Origin: Leucobacter musarum subsp. musarum
Lineage (GTDB): Bacteria; Actinomycetota; Actinomycetes; Actinomycetales; Microbacteriaceae
Assembly (NCBI RefSeq): GCF_001273845.1
Contig: NZ_JHBW01000087.1
Coordinates: 496,001 to 560,000, forward strand
DNA: 64,000 nt
Direction of reading: 5' to 3'
Position 1 is the stretch's first letter. The number at the start of each line of letters is the position of its first letter. The position numbers were made by a program, and so were the translations under genes. This document shows, one piece after another, positions 25,633 through 34,051 of the stretch. The notes beneath the pieces were generated by a model. It had not been told where the DNA came from and made no database searches. It saw nothing but the letters and a program-made list of their open reading frames with translations.

Positions 25633-25715
25633 GCGCGGCTCGTTTCACGGGAATGCGGGGTGTTCAGGGCGCTTCCAGTGTGACTCAGGCCACCGACATT
25701 GATAGATATTCATTC

Positions 25716-25737
25716 GACTGCGTCAGGACTGGCAGCC
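25716..25737 (+). repeat. 22-bp direct repeat, copy 1
   Basis: An exact copy of 25822-25843 in the intergenic region. It duplicates the last codons and stop of the downstream-lying Nei gene, 106 bp away. Confidence 0.85.
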
Positions 25738-25765
25738 ACGCGCGCGCATCACGCAACGCGCTGCA

Positions 25766-25786
25766 CGGATGCCGAGACGGCATCCG
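25766..25786. repeat. Small inverted repeat between the 22-bp repeats
   Basis: CGGATGCC and GGCATCCG form an 8-bp stem with a 5-nt loop. It may add to transcript termination after the Nei gene. Otherwise the 196-bp gap 25633-25828 shows no ORF. Confidence 0.5.
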
Positions 25787-25794
25787 GGGCTGCA

Positions 25795-25818
25795 TGAACG
25801 GCCAGAAATGGCCGTTCA
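25795..25818 (-). terminator. Hairpin after the Nei-type glycosylase gene
   Basis: A perfect 10-bp stem TGAACGGCCA/TGGCCGTTCA encloses a four-base loop (TTTC on the minus strand). It lies 10 nt past the stop codon, as expected of a terminator. Confidence 0.65.
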
Positions 25819-25821
25819 CCT

Positions 25822-25843
25822 GACTGCGTCAGGACTGGCAGCC
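25822..25843 (+). repeat. 22-bp direct repeat, copy 2
   Basis: Identical to 25716-25737. It covers the end of the Nei coding region including its stop codon. Confidence 0.85.
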
Positions 25844-26833
25844 CGGGCACCAATAGAGTTTGCGGGCGCCGAATTCCTCGAGCACGATGTTCGTGCCGCA
25901 TCGCTTGCAGGGCGTGCCCTCCAGCTTGTACACCGAGTGCCGCTCGTCGCGCTCCTCGAGCGCTCGCTGATACGCCTCACCGGTCAGCCCATCGATGGTG
26001 ATCATCTGCCCCACCGTGATGCCGATCTGCAGCAGGTGCGCCCAGTCATCCCACAGCGCTTCGAGCACCGTACGGTCGATCGCGTTCGCAGGCGTGTGCG
26101 GGTTCAGCTCTGCACGGAACAGCATCTCGGCCCGGTACACGTTGCCGATTCCCGCGATCACCGACTGATCCATGAGCACCAGACCGATGGGCGTCTTCTT
26201 GCGCAGTGCTCGCGCGACGAAACGCTCCCGCTCCTCAGGGGTGTTCGCATTCGCCGGGTCGGGTCCGAGCTTCAATACGACCGCGTCGACCTCGGCAGGA
26301 GTGAGCACCTCGCACGCGGTGGGGCCGCGCAGGTCGGCGCACACCCGATCGTTCAGCAGACGCACACGCACCTGACCGACCGGCTCGGGCGGAAACTCTG
26401 CGGAGGCATCGGATGCGCGATCCGACTCGGCCATGCGCACCCGACTGCGGCGCGGCGCCCCGATAGAGGTCACTGAGTCCTCGGCATCACGGTCGAGAGG
26501 CCGGGCCTGATCGGGCCGCGAGTACTCGCCGGTCTGACCCAGCTTGGAGTGCCCAGGGGTCTGGCCGTGAATCTGAATCGACGCGTCGACCCGCACGTCT
26601 CCGGCGAAGTCCCAGGCGCCGTAGATGCCGAGATGCACGCGCAGCCAGTGCCCGCCCGCAAATTCGAGGAACATCTGCTTGCCGACGGCGCGCGCATCGG
26701 TCATTTCACGGCCGCTCAACAACGCGGCGCCCTGAGCGAAGCGCCCTTGGGGGCTCGTCACCTCAGGCGCGGTGCCAACGAAGTTGACGGCGAACTGCCG
26801 AGCGATGCGGTGTACGGAGTGGCCCTCGGGCAT
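25829..26833 (-). CDS. Fpg/Nei-family DNA glycosylase (Nei2-like)
   Basis: This excises oxidised bases and nicks the abasic site. The N-terminal MPEGHSVHRIA supplies Pro2 (Schiff-base nucleophile after Met removal) and Glu3. The H2TH region lies near residues 180-260, with DQSVIAGIGNVYRAEMLFR. The C-terminal zinc finger is CKRC-X16-CPGC. At 334 residues it is longer than usual because of a hydrophilic insert around residues 95-150 (many Arg/Asp/Ser). The ATG shares one base with the rpiB stop (TAATG). Confidence 0.9.
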   Translation of the reverse strand: MPEGHSVHRIARQFAVNFVGTAPEVTSPQGRFAQGAALLSGREMTDARAVGKQMFLEFAGGHWLRVHLGIYGAWDFAGDVRVDASIQIHGQTPGHSKLGQTGEYSRPDQARPLDRDAEDSVTSIGAPRRSRVRMAESDRASDASAEFPPEPVGQVRVRLLNDRVCADLRGPTACEVLTPAEVDAVVLKLGPDPANANTPEERERFVARALRKKTPIGLVLMDQSVIAGIGNVYRAEMLFRAELNPHTPANAIDRTVLEALWDDWAHLLQIGITVGQMITIDGLTGEAYQRALEERDERHSVYKLEGTPCKRCGTNIVLEEFGARKLYWCPGCQS

Positions 26834-27324
26834 TAGAGGCTGTCGACCTGCTTGCCGACGATCTCACCCGTGCGCTCGTACTCGCCGAGCTGCCCGATGC
26901 GTCGCACGTGGCGCTCGTCTCCGGGGAACGGCGTCGAGATGAACAGCTCGATGAATCGAATCGCGTCGGCGACCTCGTGCTGGCGCGCGCCGATCGAGAT
27001 CACGTTGGCGTTGTTGTGCTCGCGCGCGAGCGTCGCCGTCGATTCGTTCCACACGAGCGCGGCGCGAATGCCCTCGACCTTGTTCGCTGCCATCTGCTCA
27101 CCGTTGCCCGACCCGCCGAAGACGACACCCAGCGCTTCGACACCTGCTCGCTCGTCGCGAGCGACTCCCACGGCGGCGTTGATGCAGAACGACGGGTAGT
27201 CGTCGAGCGCGTCGTACTCGGCAGGCCCGTGATCGATGACTTCGTGCCCCAGCCCACTCAAGTGGTGCTGCAACTGCTGGCTGAACTCGAGCCCGGCGTG
27301 GTCCGTGGCGACGTGAATACGCAT
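26833..27324 (-). CDS. rpiB: Ribose-5-phosphate isomerase B
   Basis: This interconverts ribose-5-phosphate and ribulose-5-phosphate in the pentose phosphate pathway. The 163 residues show RIHVATDHAGLEFSQQL and FGGSGNGEQMAANKVEGIRA; the Glu in GNGEQ is the catalytic base in the mycobacterial type, where E. coli RpiB uses Cys. ATG 27324 marks the start of homology. It is coupled to the Nei gene by a 1-nt overlap. Confidence 0.93.
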   Translation of the reverse strand: MRIHVATDHAGLEFSQQLQHHLSGLGHEVIDHGPAEYDALDDYPSFCINAAVGVARDERAGVEALGVVFGGSGNGEQMAANKVEGIRAALVWNESTATLAREHNNANVISIGARQHEVADAIRFIELFISTPFPGDERHVRRIGQLGEYERTGEIVGKQVDSL

Positions 27325-27381
27325 GGGGTCAATGCTACCGGTGCGCGGAAGCTCAACGGCCCCGCGCACCGGTGACACGAG

Positions 27382-28005
27382 TCAGAACTGCGGCCCCTGA
27401 GTACGACCGCGCTTCAGCTCGTAGAATCCCGGCACACTTGCCGCCGCAACAATGCCGTCCCAGAGCGTGAGCGCCTGCTCGCCCTGCGGAGCCGGCGTGA
27501 CGACGGGACCGAAGAAGGCCACGCCATTGACCGAGATCACGGGGACCCCAACGTCGGGCCCGGCGATCTCGAGTGCGTGCGCCGTGTTGCCGCGCACCTC
27601 GTCGTCGTACTGCTCATCGTCGGCGGCTGCAGCGAACGCCGCATCCAGGCCGAGTGCCGCAAGCGCATCGGTCAGGAGGGCGTCGAAGTCATCGCGGCCG
27701 CCGGGGTGAATCGCTGTACCGAACTCCGTGTAGAGCTTGCCGACCATCTCGGCTCCGTGCTCGCGACCGACGGCGACGGCGACGCGGCCCAAACGATGGC
27801 CGTGACGCATGGCCTCATCGTACGGCCCGGGCTCATTGCCCTCGTTAATCACCTTCAGGCTCACCGGATGCCAGACGACGTCGAAGCCGCGCTGCTCGGC
27901 GACACTCGAGACCCATCGGCTCGTCATCCAGCACCACGGGCAAATCGGGTCGAACCAGAATTCGACAGACGGCTGCGCTGACGGCGATGCGATTTCGGTG
28001 CTCAT
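27382..28005 (-). CDS. DsbA-like mycothiol-dependent nitroreductase family protein
   Basis: This 207-residue thioredoxin-fold protein resembles M. tuberculosis Rv2466c. The active site is CPWC in FDPICPWCWMTSRWV (near residue 24), followed by the inserted helical domain and cis-Pro loop GVPVISVNG. Family members are reduced by mycothiol and mycoredoxin, in line with an actinobacterial host. ATG 28005 begins the homology. It is 5 nt from the end of the aldo/keto reductase gene. Confidence 0.85.
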   Translation of the reverse strand: MSTEIASPSAQPSVEFWFDPICPWCWMTSRWVSSVAEQRGFDVVWHPVSLKVINEGNEPGPYDEAMRHGHRLGRVAVAVGREHGAEMVGKLYTEFGTAIHPGGRDDFDALLTDALAALGLDAAFAAAADDEQYDDEVRGNTAHALEIAGPDVGVPVISVNGVAFFGPVVTPAPQGEQALTLWDGIVAAASVPGFYELKRGRTQGPQF

Positions 28006-28010
28006 GCGGC

Positions 28011-28979
28011 TCAGCCTACTCGCGGGCCGACGGGAACCGGGAAGAGTTGTTCGATGCGTTCGCGCTGGGCGTGATCGGGGCGCCACCGCTCCCCTGCCCG
28101 GGCGTTCTGTCGCACCTGCTCAGGCGTCGTGGCCCCGGCGATGACGCTCGTGACGGGCGCATGATCGAGCAGCCAGCCGAGCGTTGCTTCCAGCATCGTG
28201 ACGCCCCATTCGGCGCAGTGCGCCCGATAGGCATCGAGCGCGTCCCAGTCGGCCTGTTCGGCGACGTGGGGGCGTTGCCGCATGATGCGACTGTCGGCGG
28301 GAAATCGCGTGCGAGTGAATTTGCCGGTCAGCAAGCCGTTGGCGAGCGGGAAGAACGGGAGAAACCCGAGGCCGAGATCGCGGGCCGCCGGCACGACGTC
28401 TCGGTCGGCGTCACGCTGCACGAGGCTCAGCTCGTTTTGCGCCGAAACGAACGCGCCCGTGCCGAGTTCAGTCGCGGCTTCAGCGGCGAGACGCATCTCG
28501 TCAGCGCTGAAGTTGGAGTGCCCGAACGCGCGAATCTTGCCCTCCCGCACCAGCTCGTCGAGTGCCGCGATAGTGACCGAAATGGGCGTCGACGGGTCAG
28601 GCACATGCAGTTGGTAGAGATCGATGCGGTCGGTCCGCAGGCGGCGCAGCGATCCTTCAATCGACGCACGAATGAACTCCCGCGAGCCGCGAGCACCGGC
28701 ATAGGGGGCGTCGGCGTCGGGGTGCCCAAACTTCGTGGCGAGCACGATCTCATCGCGCCTGGAGCCAAGCGCACGCCCCATCATCTCCTCGCTGCGCCCG
28801 AAGGCGTACCCGTAGAGATCTGCGGTATCGAAAAGGCTGATGCCTGCGTCGATCGCGGAGCCGATCACCGCGTCAGTGCCGGATTGCGTCTCAGTTGCGG
28901 CACCGGGACGCCCGAAGTTGTTGCAGCCGAGGCCGACGGTCGAGACGAACAGGTCAGAGGCACCGAGCTGGCGTTGCAT
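28011..28979 (-). CDS. Aldo/keto reductase
   Basis: This 322-residue NADPH-dependent oxidoreductase has a TIM barrel. The visible motifs are STVGLGCNNFGRPG at the start, the catalytic Asp/Tyr segment DTADLYGYAFGRSEEMMG near residue 52, and RTDRIDLYQLHVPD near 118; the C-terminal barrel includes GVTMLEATLGWLLDH. The ATG at 28979 is supported by the family start. The substrate is not deducible. Confidence 0.88.
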   Translation of the reverse strand: MQRQLGASDLFVSTVGLGCNNFGRPGAATETQSGTDAVIGSAIDAGISLFDTADLYGYAFGRSEEMMGRALGSRRDEIVLATKFGHPDADAPYAGARGSREFIRASIEGSLRRLRTDRIDLYQLHVPDPSTPISVTIAALDELVREGKIRAFGHSNFSADEMRLAAEAATELGTGAFVSAQNELSLVQRDADRDVVPAARDLGLGFLPFFPLANGLLTGKFTRTRFPADSRIMRQRPHVAEQADWDALDAYRAHCAEWGVTMLEATLGWLLDHAPVTSVIAGATTPEQVRQNARAGERWRPDHAQRERIEQLFPVPVGPRVG

Positions 28980-29158
28980 GGCTTCCACTGTAGAGGAGCG
29001 GCGAACGGCTGCGCGGGCGCACACGGGTGTCGGCGCCGACTTCTCCGGCGGCCGCATGAATTTCTTCAAACGCGCGTCACGATCCGCTCGTGCCTCCGTA
29101 TTACGAGTGACCACCGGGCGTTGCACGAGCCCGGTGACGACCGAACGAAGGAAGATCC

Positions 29159-29290
29159 ATGCACGCCACATCAGATGCCTCGCCAATGCAGACCACTCGC
29201 CGCACCCGCGGAAAGACAGCGGTGGCGATGCGCCGGCTCATCGATTGGGCCGTGCGCGATCGCGGTGACATCGTGTTCACGATCGCCTGA
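29159..29290 (+). CDS. Small hypothetical protein, 43 residues
   Basis: An ATG 5 nt after GAAGGAAG opens a 43-codon frame rich in Arg and Thr, with RRLIDWAVRDRGDIVFTIA at the C-terminus. It is not recognised. It is the only well-supported coding candidate in the 390-bp gap between the aldo/keto reductase start and pepN; the rest of that gap shows no feature. Confidence 0.4.
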   Translation: MHATSDASPMQTTRRTRGKTAVAMRRLIDWAVRDRGDIVFTIA

Positions 29291-29369
29291 GCCGCGTCGT
29301 TCCGAGCGGGATGATAGGCGCCGGGCCTAGGCTGGGCGCATTACGTATTCCCGATCGTCAGGAGCTTCA

Positions 29370-31955
29370 GTGCCAGGAACGAACCTCACCCGTGCGGAGG
29401 CGCAGGAGCGCGCCGCAGTCGTCTCGACGGATCGCTACGAGGTCGCCCTCGACCTCACGACCGGCGCGCAGAATTTCGCCGCCGTCACCACGATTCACTT
29501 CAGCGGCACCGCCGGGGCGTCCACGTTCATCGACCTCATCGCCGACTCGGTAGAGAGCGTCGAGTTGAACGGTGCCGCGCTCGACCCGGCCGAGGTCTTC
29601 GCCGATTCGCGCATCCAGTTGCCCGGTCTCGCCGCCGAGAACGTGCTCAGGATCGCCTCGACGCAGCGCTACACCAATACGGGTGAGGGGCTGCACCGCT
29701 TCGTCGATCCCGCCGATGGCGAGGTCTACCTCTACTCGCAGTTTGAGGTGCCCGACTCGCGCCGCATGTTCCCGGTCTTCGAACAGCCCGATCTGAAGGC
29801 AACGTTCGCATTCACCATCACCGCGCCCGCACGCTGGCACGTGGTCAGCAACCAGCCGACCCCCGAGCCCGCCGATGCCGGTGTCAAGGCCGCTGCGCAG
29901 GGCGAGGATTGGGCCGAGCAGGCCATCGCGACCTGGTCATTCGAGCCGACGCCCGTGATGTCGAGCTACATCACGGCGCTCATCGCCGGCCCCTACCACG
30001 TCGTGCGTTCCGAGCTCACGAGCCGAGACGGTCGCACCATTCCGCTCGGTGTCTTCTGCCGCGAGTCGCTCGCACCGCACCTCGATGCCGACTACATCTT
30101 CGACAAGACCCGCGAGGGTTTCGAGTTCTTCGAAGAGCAGTTCGACTACGCCTACCCGTTCGACAAGTACGACCAGCTGTTCGTGCCCGAGTACAACATG
30201 GGTGCGATGGAGAACGTCGGCGCGGTGACCTTCACCGAGGCGTACGTCTTCCGCAGCCAGGTGACCGACGCGATGCGCGAGCGTCGCGTGGTCACGATCC
30301 TGCACGAACTCGCGCACATGTGGTTCGGCGACCTGGTGACGATGCGGTGGTGGAACGACCTGTGGCTCAACGAGTCGTTCGCCGAGTACATGTCGACGCT
30401 GGGTGTCGCCGAGGCCACCGAATGGACCGACTGCTGGACGACGTTCGTCGCTTCGGAGAAGTCGTGGGCGTACCGGCAGGATCAGCTGCCCTCCACGCAC
30501 CCGATCGTCGCCCCGATCCGCGACCTCGAAGACGTGCTCGTCAACTTCGACGGCATCACGTACGCGAAGGGCGCGTCGGTGCTCAAACAGCTCGTCGCCT
30601 GGGTGGGTCGCGAGCCCTTCATGCAGGGCGTGCACGACTACTTCGTGAAGCACCACCACTCGAACACCGAGCTGCCCGACCTGCTCACGGAGCTCGAAGC
30701 CCGCAGCGGCCGCGACCTCACCGGCTGGTCGAAACTGTGGCTCGAGACCGCAGGCGTCAACACGCTGCGCCCGGAGTTCGAGCTCGATGCCGACGGCCGC
30801 TACGCGAGCTTCGCCATCGCGCAGTCGGCGATCGCCGAGTACCCCACGATCCGTCCGCATCGCATCGCCGTCGGACTCTACGAGGTCGAGGGCGACGTGC
30901 TGCGCCGTACGCAGCGCATCGAACTCGATGTGGATGGCGATCACACCGACGTCGCCGAACTGGTCGGAGTGGCGCAGCCTGCGCTACTGCTACTGAACGA
31001 CGACGATCTGACCTACGCGAAGATCCGCCTCGACGAGCGCTCACTCGAAACGGCTGCGGCGCACCTCGGCAGCGCCGAGGATTCGCTCGCACGCGCGCTG
31101 CTCTGGGGCACGCTTTGGGATGCGACGCGAGACGGTGAGTTCCCGGCGAGTCGGTTCATCGACATCGTGCTCGCGCACATCGGCCGCGAGACGGCATCGA
31201 CCACGCTGCGCACCCTGCTCGGCCAGCTGCTGCTCTCGGCGGCGAGCTATGTGGCGCGCGATCGACGCGAGGCGACCGGGGCGAAGGTCGCGGATGCGCT
31301 GTGGGAGCTCGCGGCGAACGCCGAGGCGGGTTCCGACCGACAGTTCCAGTTCGTGAAGTCGTTCGCGCAGGCTGCCACGAGCGCCGCACAGCTCGATATC
31401 GTGCAGGCTCTGCTCGACGGCGACCGTTCGCTCGACGGGCTGGCGATCGACACCGACCTCGGGTGGGAACTGCTCTATTCGCTCGCCGCGGGCGGCCGCG
31501 CCACCGACGCGCAGATCGATGCGCGACTCGCGGAGGATCGCACGGCGAACGGCAACCAGTCGGCAGCGCACGCGCGCGCGGCTCTGCCGTCGGCCGATGA
31601 CAAGGCACGCGCCTGGAGTTCGGTGTTCGACGATGCCGACAAACCGAACGCGATCGTACGCGCCACCGCTGCCGGGTTCACCCATGCGCACGACCTCGCC
31701 GTGCTCGAACCGTACGTCGAGCGCTTCTTTGCCGCGCTGCTGCCGATCTGGGAGTCGCGCAGCTACGCGATCGCTGAAGAGCTCGTCGAGGGCTTCTACC
31801 CGGCGGAGCTCGCGAGCGAGGCGCTCGCCCAGGCGACTCGTGCGTGGCTCGAAGCGAACGGCGATGCACCGGCGGCCCTGCGCCGCATGGTTTCTGAGCA
31901 CCTTTCGGGAGTCGAGCGCGCGCTGCGCGTGCAGGCGGCCGACCAGGAGGCCTAA
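29370..31955 (+). CDS. pepN: Aminopeptidase N (M1 family zinc metallopeptidase)
   Basis: This cytosolic zinc aminopeptidase removes N-terminal residues from peptides. The 861 residues carry the exopeptidase motif GAMEN (278-282), the zinc site HELAH (312-316) and the downstream Glu in WLNESFAEY, followed by a large C-terminal helical domain. The start is GTG 29370 with AGGAG upstream. The stop TAA directly abuts the ATG of the MscS gene, so the two are coupled. Confidence 0.95.
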   Translation: MPGTNLTRAEAQERAAVVSTDRYEVALDLTTGAQNFAAVTTIHFSGTAGASTFIDLIADSVESVELNGAALDPAEVFADSRIQLPGLAAENVLRIASTQRYTNTGEGLHRFVDPADGEVYLYSQFEVPDSRRMFPVFEQPDLKATFAFTITAPARWHVVSNQPTPEPADAGVKAAAQGEDWAEQAIATWSFEPTPVMSSYITALIAGPYHVVRSELTSRDGRTIPLGVFCRESLAPHLDADYIFDKTREGFEFFEEQFDYAYPFDKYDQLFVPEYNMGAMENVGAVTFTEAYVFRSQVTDAMRERRVVTILHELAHMWFGDLVTMRWWNDLWLNESFAEYMSTLGVAEATEWTDCWTTFVASEKSWAYRQDQLPSTHPIVAPIRDLEDVLVNFDGITYAKGASVLKQLVAWVGREPFMQGVHDYFVKHHHSNTELPDLLTELEARSGRDLTGWSKLWLETAGVNTLRPEFELDADGRYASFAIAQSAIAEYPTIRPHRIAVGLYEVEGDVLRRTQRIELDVDGDHTDVAELVGVAQPALLLLNDDDLTYAKIRLDERSLETAAAHLGSAEDSLARALLWGTLWDATRDGEFPASRFIDIVLAHIGRETASTTLRTLLGQLLLSAASYVARDRREATGAKVADALWELAANAEAGSDRQFQFVKSFAQAATSAAQLDIVQALLDGDRSLDGLAIDTDLGWELLYSLAAGGRATDAQIDARLAEDRTANGNQSAAHARAALPSADDKARAWSSVFDDADKPNAIVRATAAGFTHAHDLAVLEPYVERFFAALLPIWESRSYAIAEELVEGFYPAELASEALAQATRAWLEANGDAPAALRRMVSEHLSGVERALRVQAADQEA

Positions 31956-32867
31956 ATGGAGGGCGACGGTGTCGAGGAGGCAGTCGGGAGTGCGTTCCAC
32001 GACTTCCTGACCACGTATCAGGTGCCGCTCACGATCGCGCTCATCGTGATCGTGGCGGTGCTCCTGAACTGGCTGCTGCGCAAGCTCCTGATGCGCACGG
32101 TCACGCATGTGGTGCGCGGAGTCAAGAAAGCGCAAGACGTCGACACGACATCTGAGATGCGCGCGGCGCCCTACGTGAGCGCACGCGCCGTGCAGCGCAC
32201 GCGCACCCTCGGCACCGTCGGCCGCGCAGTGATCACCTGGGCGATCGTGGTGATCGCACTGATCCTGATCCTCAGTCAGCTCAACGTCGATCTGGGCGCG
32301 CTGCTCACCTCTGCGGGCATCGTCGCCGCCGGCCTCGCCTTCGGGGCCCAGAACATCGTGAAAGATATCTTGAACGGCGTCTTCATGGTGTTCGAGGATC
32401 AACTCGGCGTCGGCGACGTCGTCACGATCGGCACGGTGAGCGGCACGGTCGAAGACGTCGGCATCCGCGTGACACAGGTGCGCGCGATCGATGGCACGCT
32501 CTGGTTCATTCGCAACGGCGAAATCCTCACCCTGGGCAACGCCTCGCAAGGGTGGGGCCAGGCCGTCATCGACGTGACCGTTGACGCCCGACAGGATCTT
32601 GCGCACGTCACCGAGGTCACCCTCGATGCGGCGAAAGAGCTGCTGCGTTCCGAGCGCTACGCCCGCAAGGTTACCGGTTCGCCCGAACTGCTCGGCCTCG
32701 AAAGCATCTATGGCGACCGCGCGACGCTGCGACTCACTGTGCGTACGCGGCCCGAAGCGCAGTGGGAGGTGCAGCGCGGCATCCGAGCCGAACTGCGCCG
32801 CAAGTTCCGCGAGCACGACATCACCCTGGCAGACGAGCTACCGAAGCCGCCCGGAGGCGCAGCATGA
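31956..32867 (+). CDS. MscS-family mechanosensitive channel
   Basis: This 303-residue small-conductance channel has membrane helices at about 17-40 and 90-112 and a pore helix in LLTSAGIVAAGLAFGAQNIV near 120. The MscS beta domain follows (GVGDVVTIGTVSGTVEDVGI near 150) and then the C-terminal domain. It releases solutes on hypo-osmotic shock. Its ATG follows the pepN stop without a gap and its stop overlaps the globin start as ATGA. Confidence 0.9.
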   Translation: MEGDGVEEAVGSAFHDFLTTYQVPLTIALIVIVAVLLNWLLRKLLMRTVTHVVRGVKKAQDVDTTSEMRAAPYVSARAVQRTRTLGTVGRAVITWAIVVIALILILSQLNVDLGALLTSAGIVAAGLAFGAQNIVKDILNGVFMVFEDQLGVGDVVTIGTVSGTVEDVGIRVTQVRAIDGTLWFIRNGEILTLGNASQGWGQAVIDVTVDARQDLAHVTEVTLDAAKELLRSERYARKVTGSPELLGLESIYGDRATLRLTVRTRPEAQWEVQRGIRAELRRKFREHDITLADELPKPPGGAA

Positions 32868-33364
32868 CCAGCATTCCATTGACCCCCGGCGGCTCCGGCA
32901 CTCACTCCGCGCCGAATCCGCAGCAGGCCGCCGCACCCACTGCACCCGCGAAACTCACGCTGCGGTCGGGCGAGCATGGAGACGCGGTAACCGACACCGT
33001 GTGGGCTCAGGTCGGCGGCACTCCCACGTTCGAGATCATCGCCGAGGCGTTCTACCGCGGGGTGCGCACCGACGAGGTACTCGCCCCGATGTATCCCGAT
33101 GACGACTGGGAAGGTGCTACTTGGCGCCTGCGCGCCTTTCTCGAACAGTACTGGGGCGGGCCGACGACCTATTCCGAGCAGCGCGGACACCCGCGACTGC
33201 GCATGCGGCATCAGCCGTTCGCGGTCACTCCGGATGCGCGCGAGCGCTGGCTGCGTCACATGCACGCGGCGCTCGACGAGGCCGCACTGCCGCCGATGCA
33301 TGACGCTGCATTCCGCGACTACGTGGAACGCGCCGCGACCGCGATGGTGAACCGCTTCGAATGA
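32864..33364 (+). CDS. glbO: Group II truncated haemoglobin (GlbO type)
   Basis: This 166-residue heme protein has a 40-residue disordered N-terminus before the globin fold. It shows group II features: VGGTPTFEIIAEAFYRGV, LAPMYPDDDWEGATWRL, FLEQYWGGPTTYSEQRG and the proximal His in RLRMRHQPFAV. Such proteins bind O2/NO and protect against oxidative or nitrosative stress. ATG 32864 overlaps the mscS stop. Confidence 0.92.
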   Translation: MTSIPLTPGGSGTHSAPNPQQAAAPTAPAKLTLRSGEHGDAVTDTVWAQVGGTPTFEIIAEAFYRGVRTDEVLAPMYPDDDWEGATWRLRAFLEQYWGGPTTYSEQRGHPRLRMRHQPFAVTPDARERWLRHMHAALDEAALPPMHDAAFRDYVERAATAMVNRFE

Positions 33365-33423
33365 GCTGTTTACGGCCGCAATGTTTCGCATCGCGTCAGT
33401 CGAAATCCGGGCATCTGGCTTAC

Positions 33424-33429
33424 TAGACT
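33424..33429 (+). promoter_or_regulatory. Probable -10 box giving a leaderless mRNA
   Basis: TAGACT ends 6 nt before the ATG of the HhH-GPD gene, so transcription likely begins at the start codon. Confidence 0.5.
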
Positions 33430-33435
33430 GCAATT

Positions 33436-34014
33436 ATGAGCCTGCATCTCACCGACGATCCTGCAGCCGATGAGCTGCTGACGAACAATCCACTCGCACT
33501 CCTCATCGGCATGCTGCTCGATCAGCAGATCGCCATGGAGGTCGCGTTCGTCGGCCCGCTCAAGATTCAGCAGCGCGTGGGCGACGTCGATGCCCGCACT
33601 ATCGCGGCGACCGACCCCGACGTCTTTCTCGAGGCGTTCAAGCAAACTCCCGCGGTGCACCGGTTCCCCGGCTCGATGGCGACGCGCGTGCAGACGCTCT
33701 GTCAGACACTGGTCAACGATTGGGGCGGTGACGCGGCGGCGATCTGGACCGAGGGCGATCCTGACGGCAAGACCGTACTGAAGCGCCTCAAGGCCCTCCC
33801 CGGTTTCGGCGAGCAGAAAGCCAAGATCTTCCTCGCCCTGATTGGCAAGCAGCTCGGCTTCTCAGGCGCGGGGTGGCGTGAAGCCGCCGGCGCGTATGGC
33901 GAGGAGGGGTCACGACGCAGCGTCGCCGACATCACCTCGCCAGAAACGCTGCTCGAAGTGCGTGAGACGAAGCGCGCGGCGAAAGCCGCCGCGAAGCAGG
34001 GGCGCACTGCATGA
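33436..34014 (+). CDS. HhH-GPD-type base-excision repair protein
   Basis: This 192-residue protein matches the actinobacterial HhH-GPD family (TIGR03252-like). It has NPLALLIGMLLDQQIAMEVA near residue 20 and the helix-hairpin-helix KALPGFGEQKAKIFLALIG near 118, which grips the DNA backbone. The damage specificity is unknown. The C-terminus is Lys/Ala-rich. The mRNA is probably leaderless. Confidence 0.85.
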   Translation: MSLHLTDDPAADELLTNNPLALLIGMLLDQQIAMEVAFVGPLKIQQRVGDVDARTIAATDPDVFLEAFKQTPAVHRFPGSMATRVQTLCQTLVNDWGGDAAAIWTEGDPDGKTVLKRLKALPGFGEQKAKIFLALIGKQLGFSGAGWREAAGAYGEEGSRRSVADITSPETLLEVRETKRAAKAAAKQGRTA

Positions 34015-34051
34015 CGCGCGAATCAGTGCGGCGTCGAACGACGGAGCCGAC

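Noticed and set aside
27987-29330. 447-codon plus-strand open frame opposite the aldo/keto reductase
   Set aside because: It lies opposite a clear aldo/keto reductase; no recognisable motifs or ribosome site support it.
31041-32816. Long minus-strand open frame opposite pepN and mscS
   Set aside because: Composition is typical of GC-frame shadows (Arg/Ala/His-rich without domain motifs), and both sense genes are certain.
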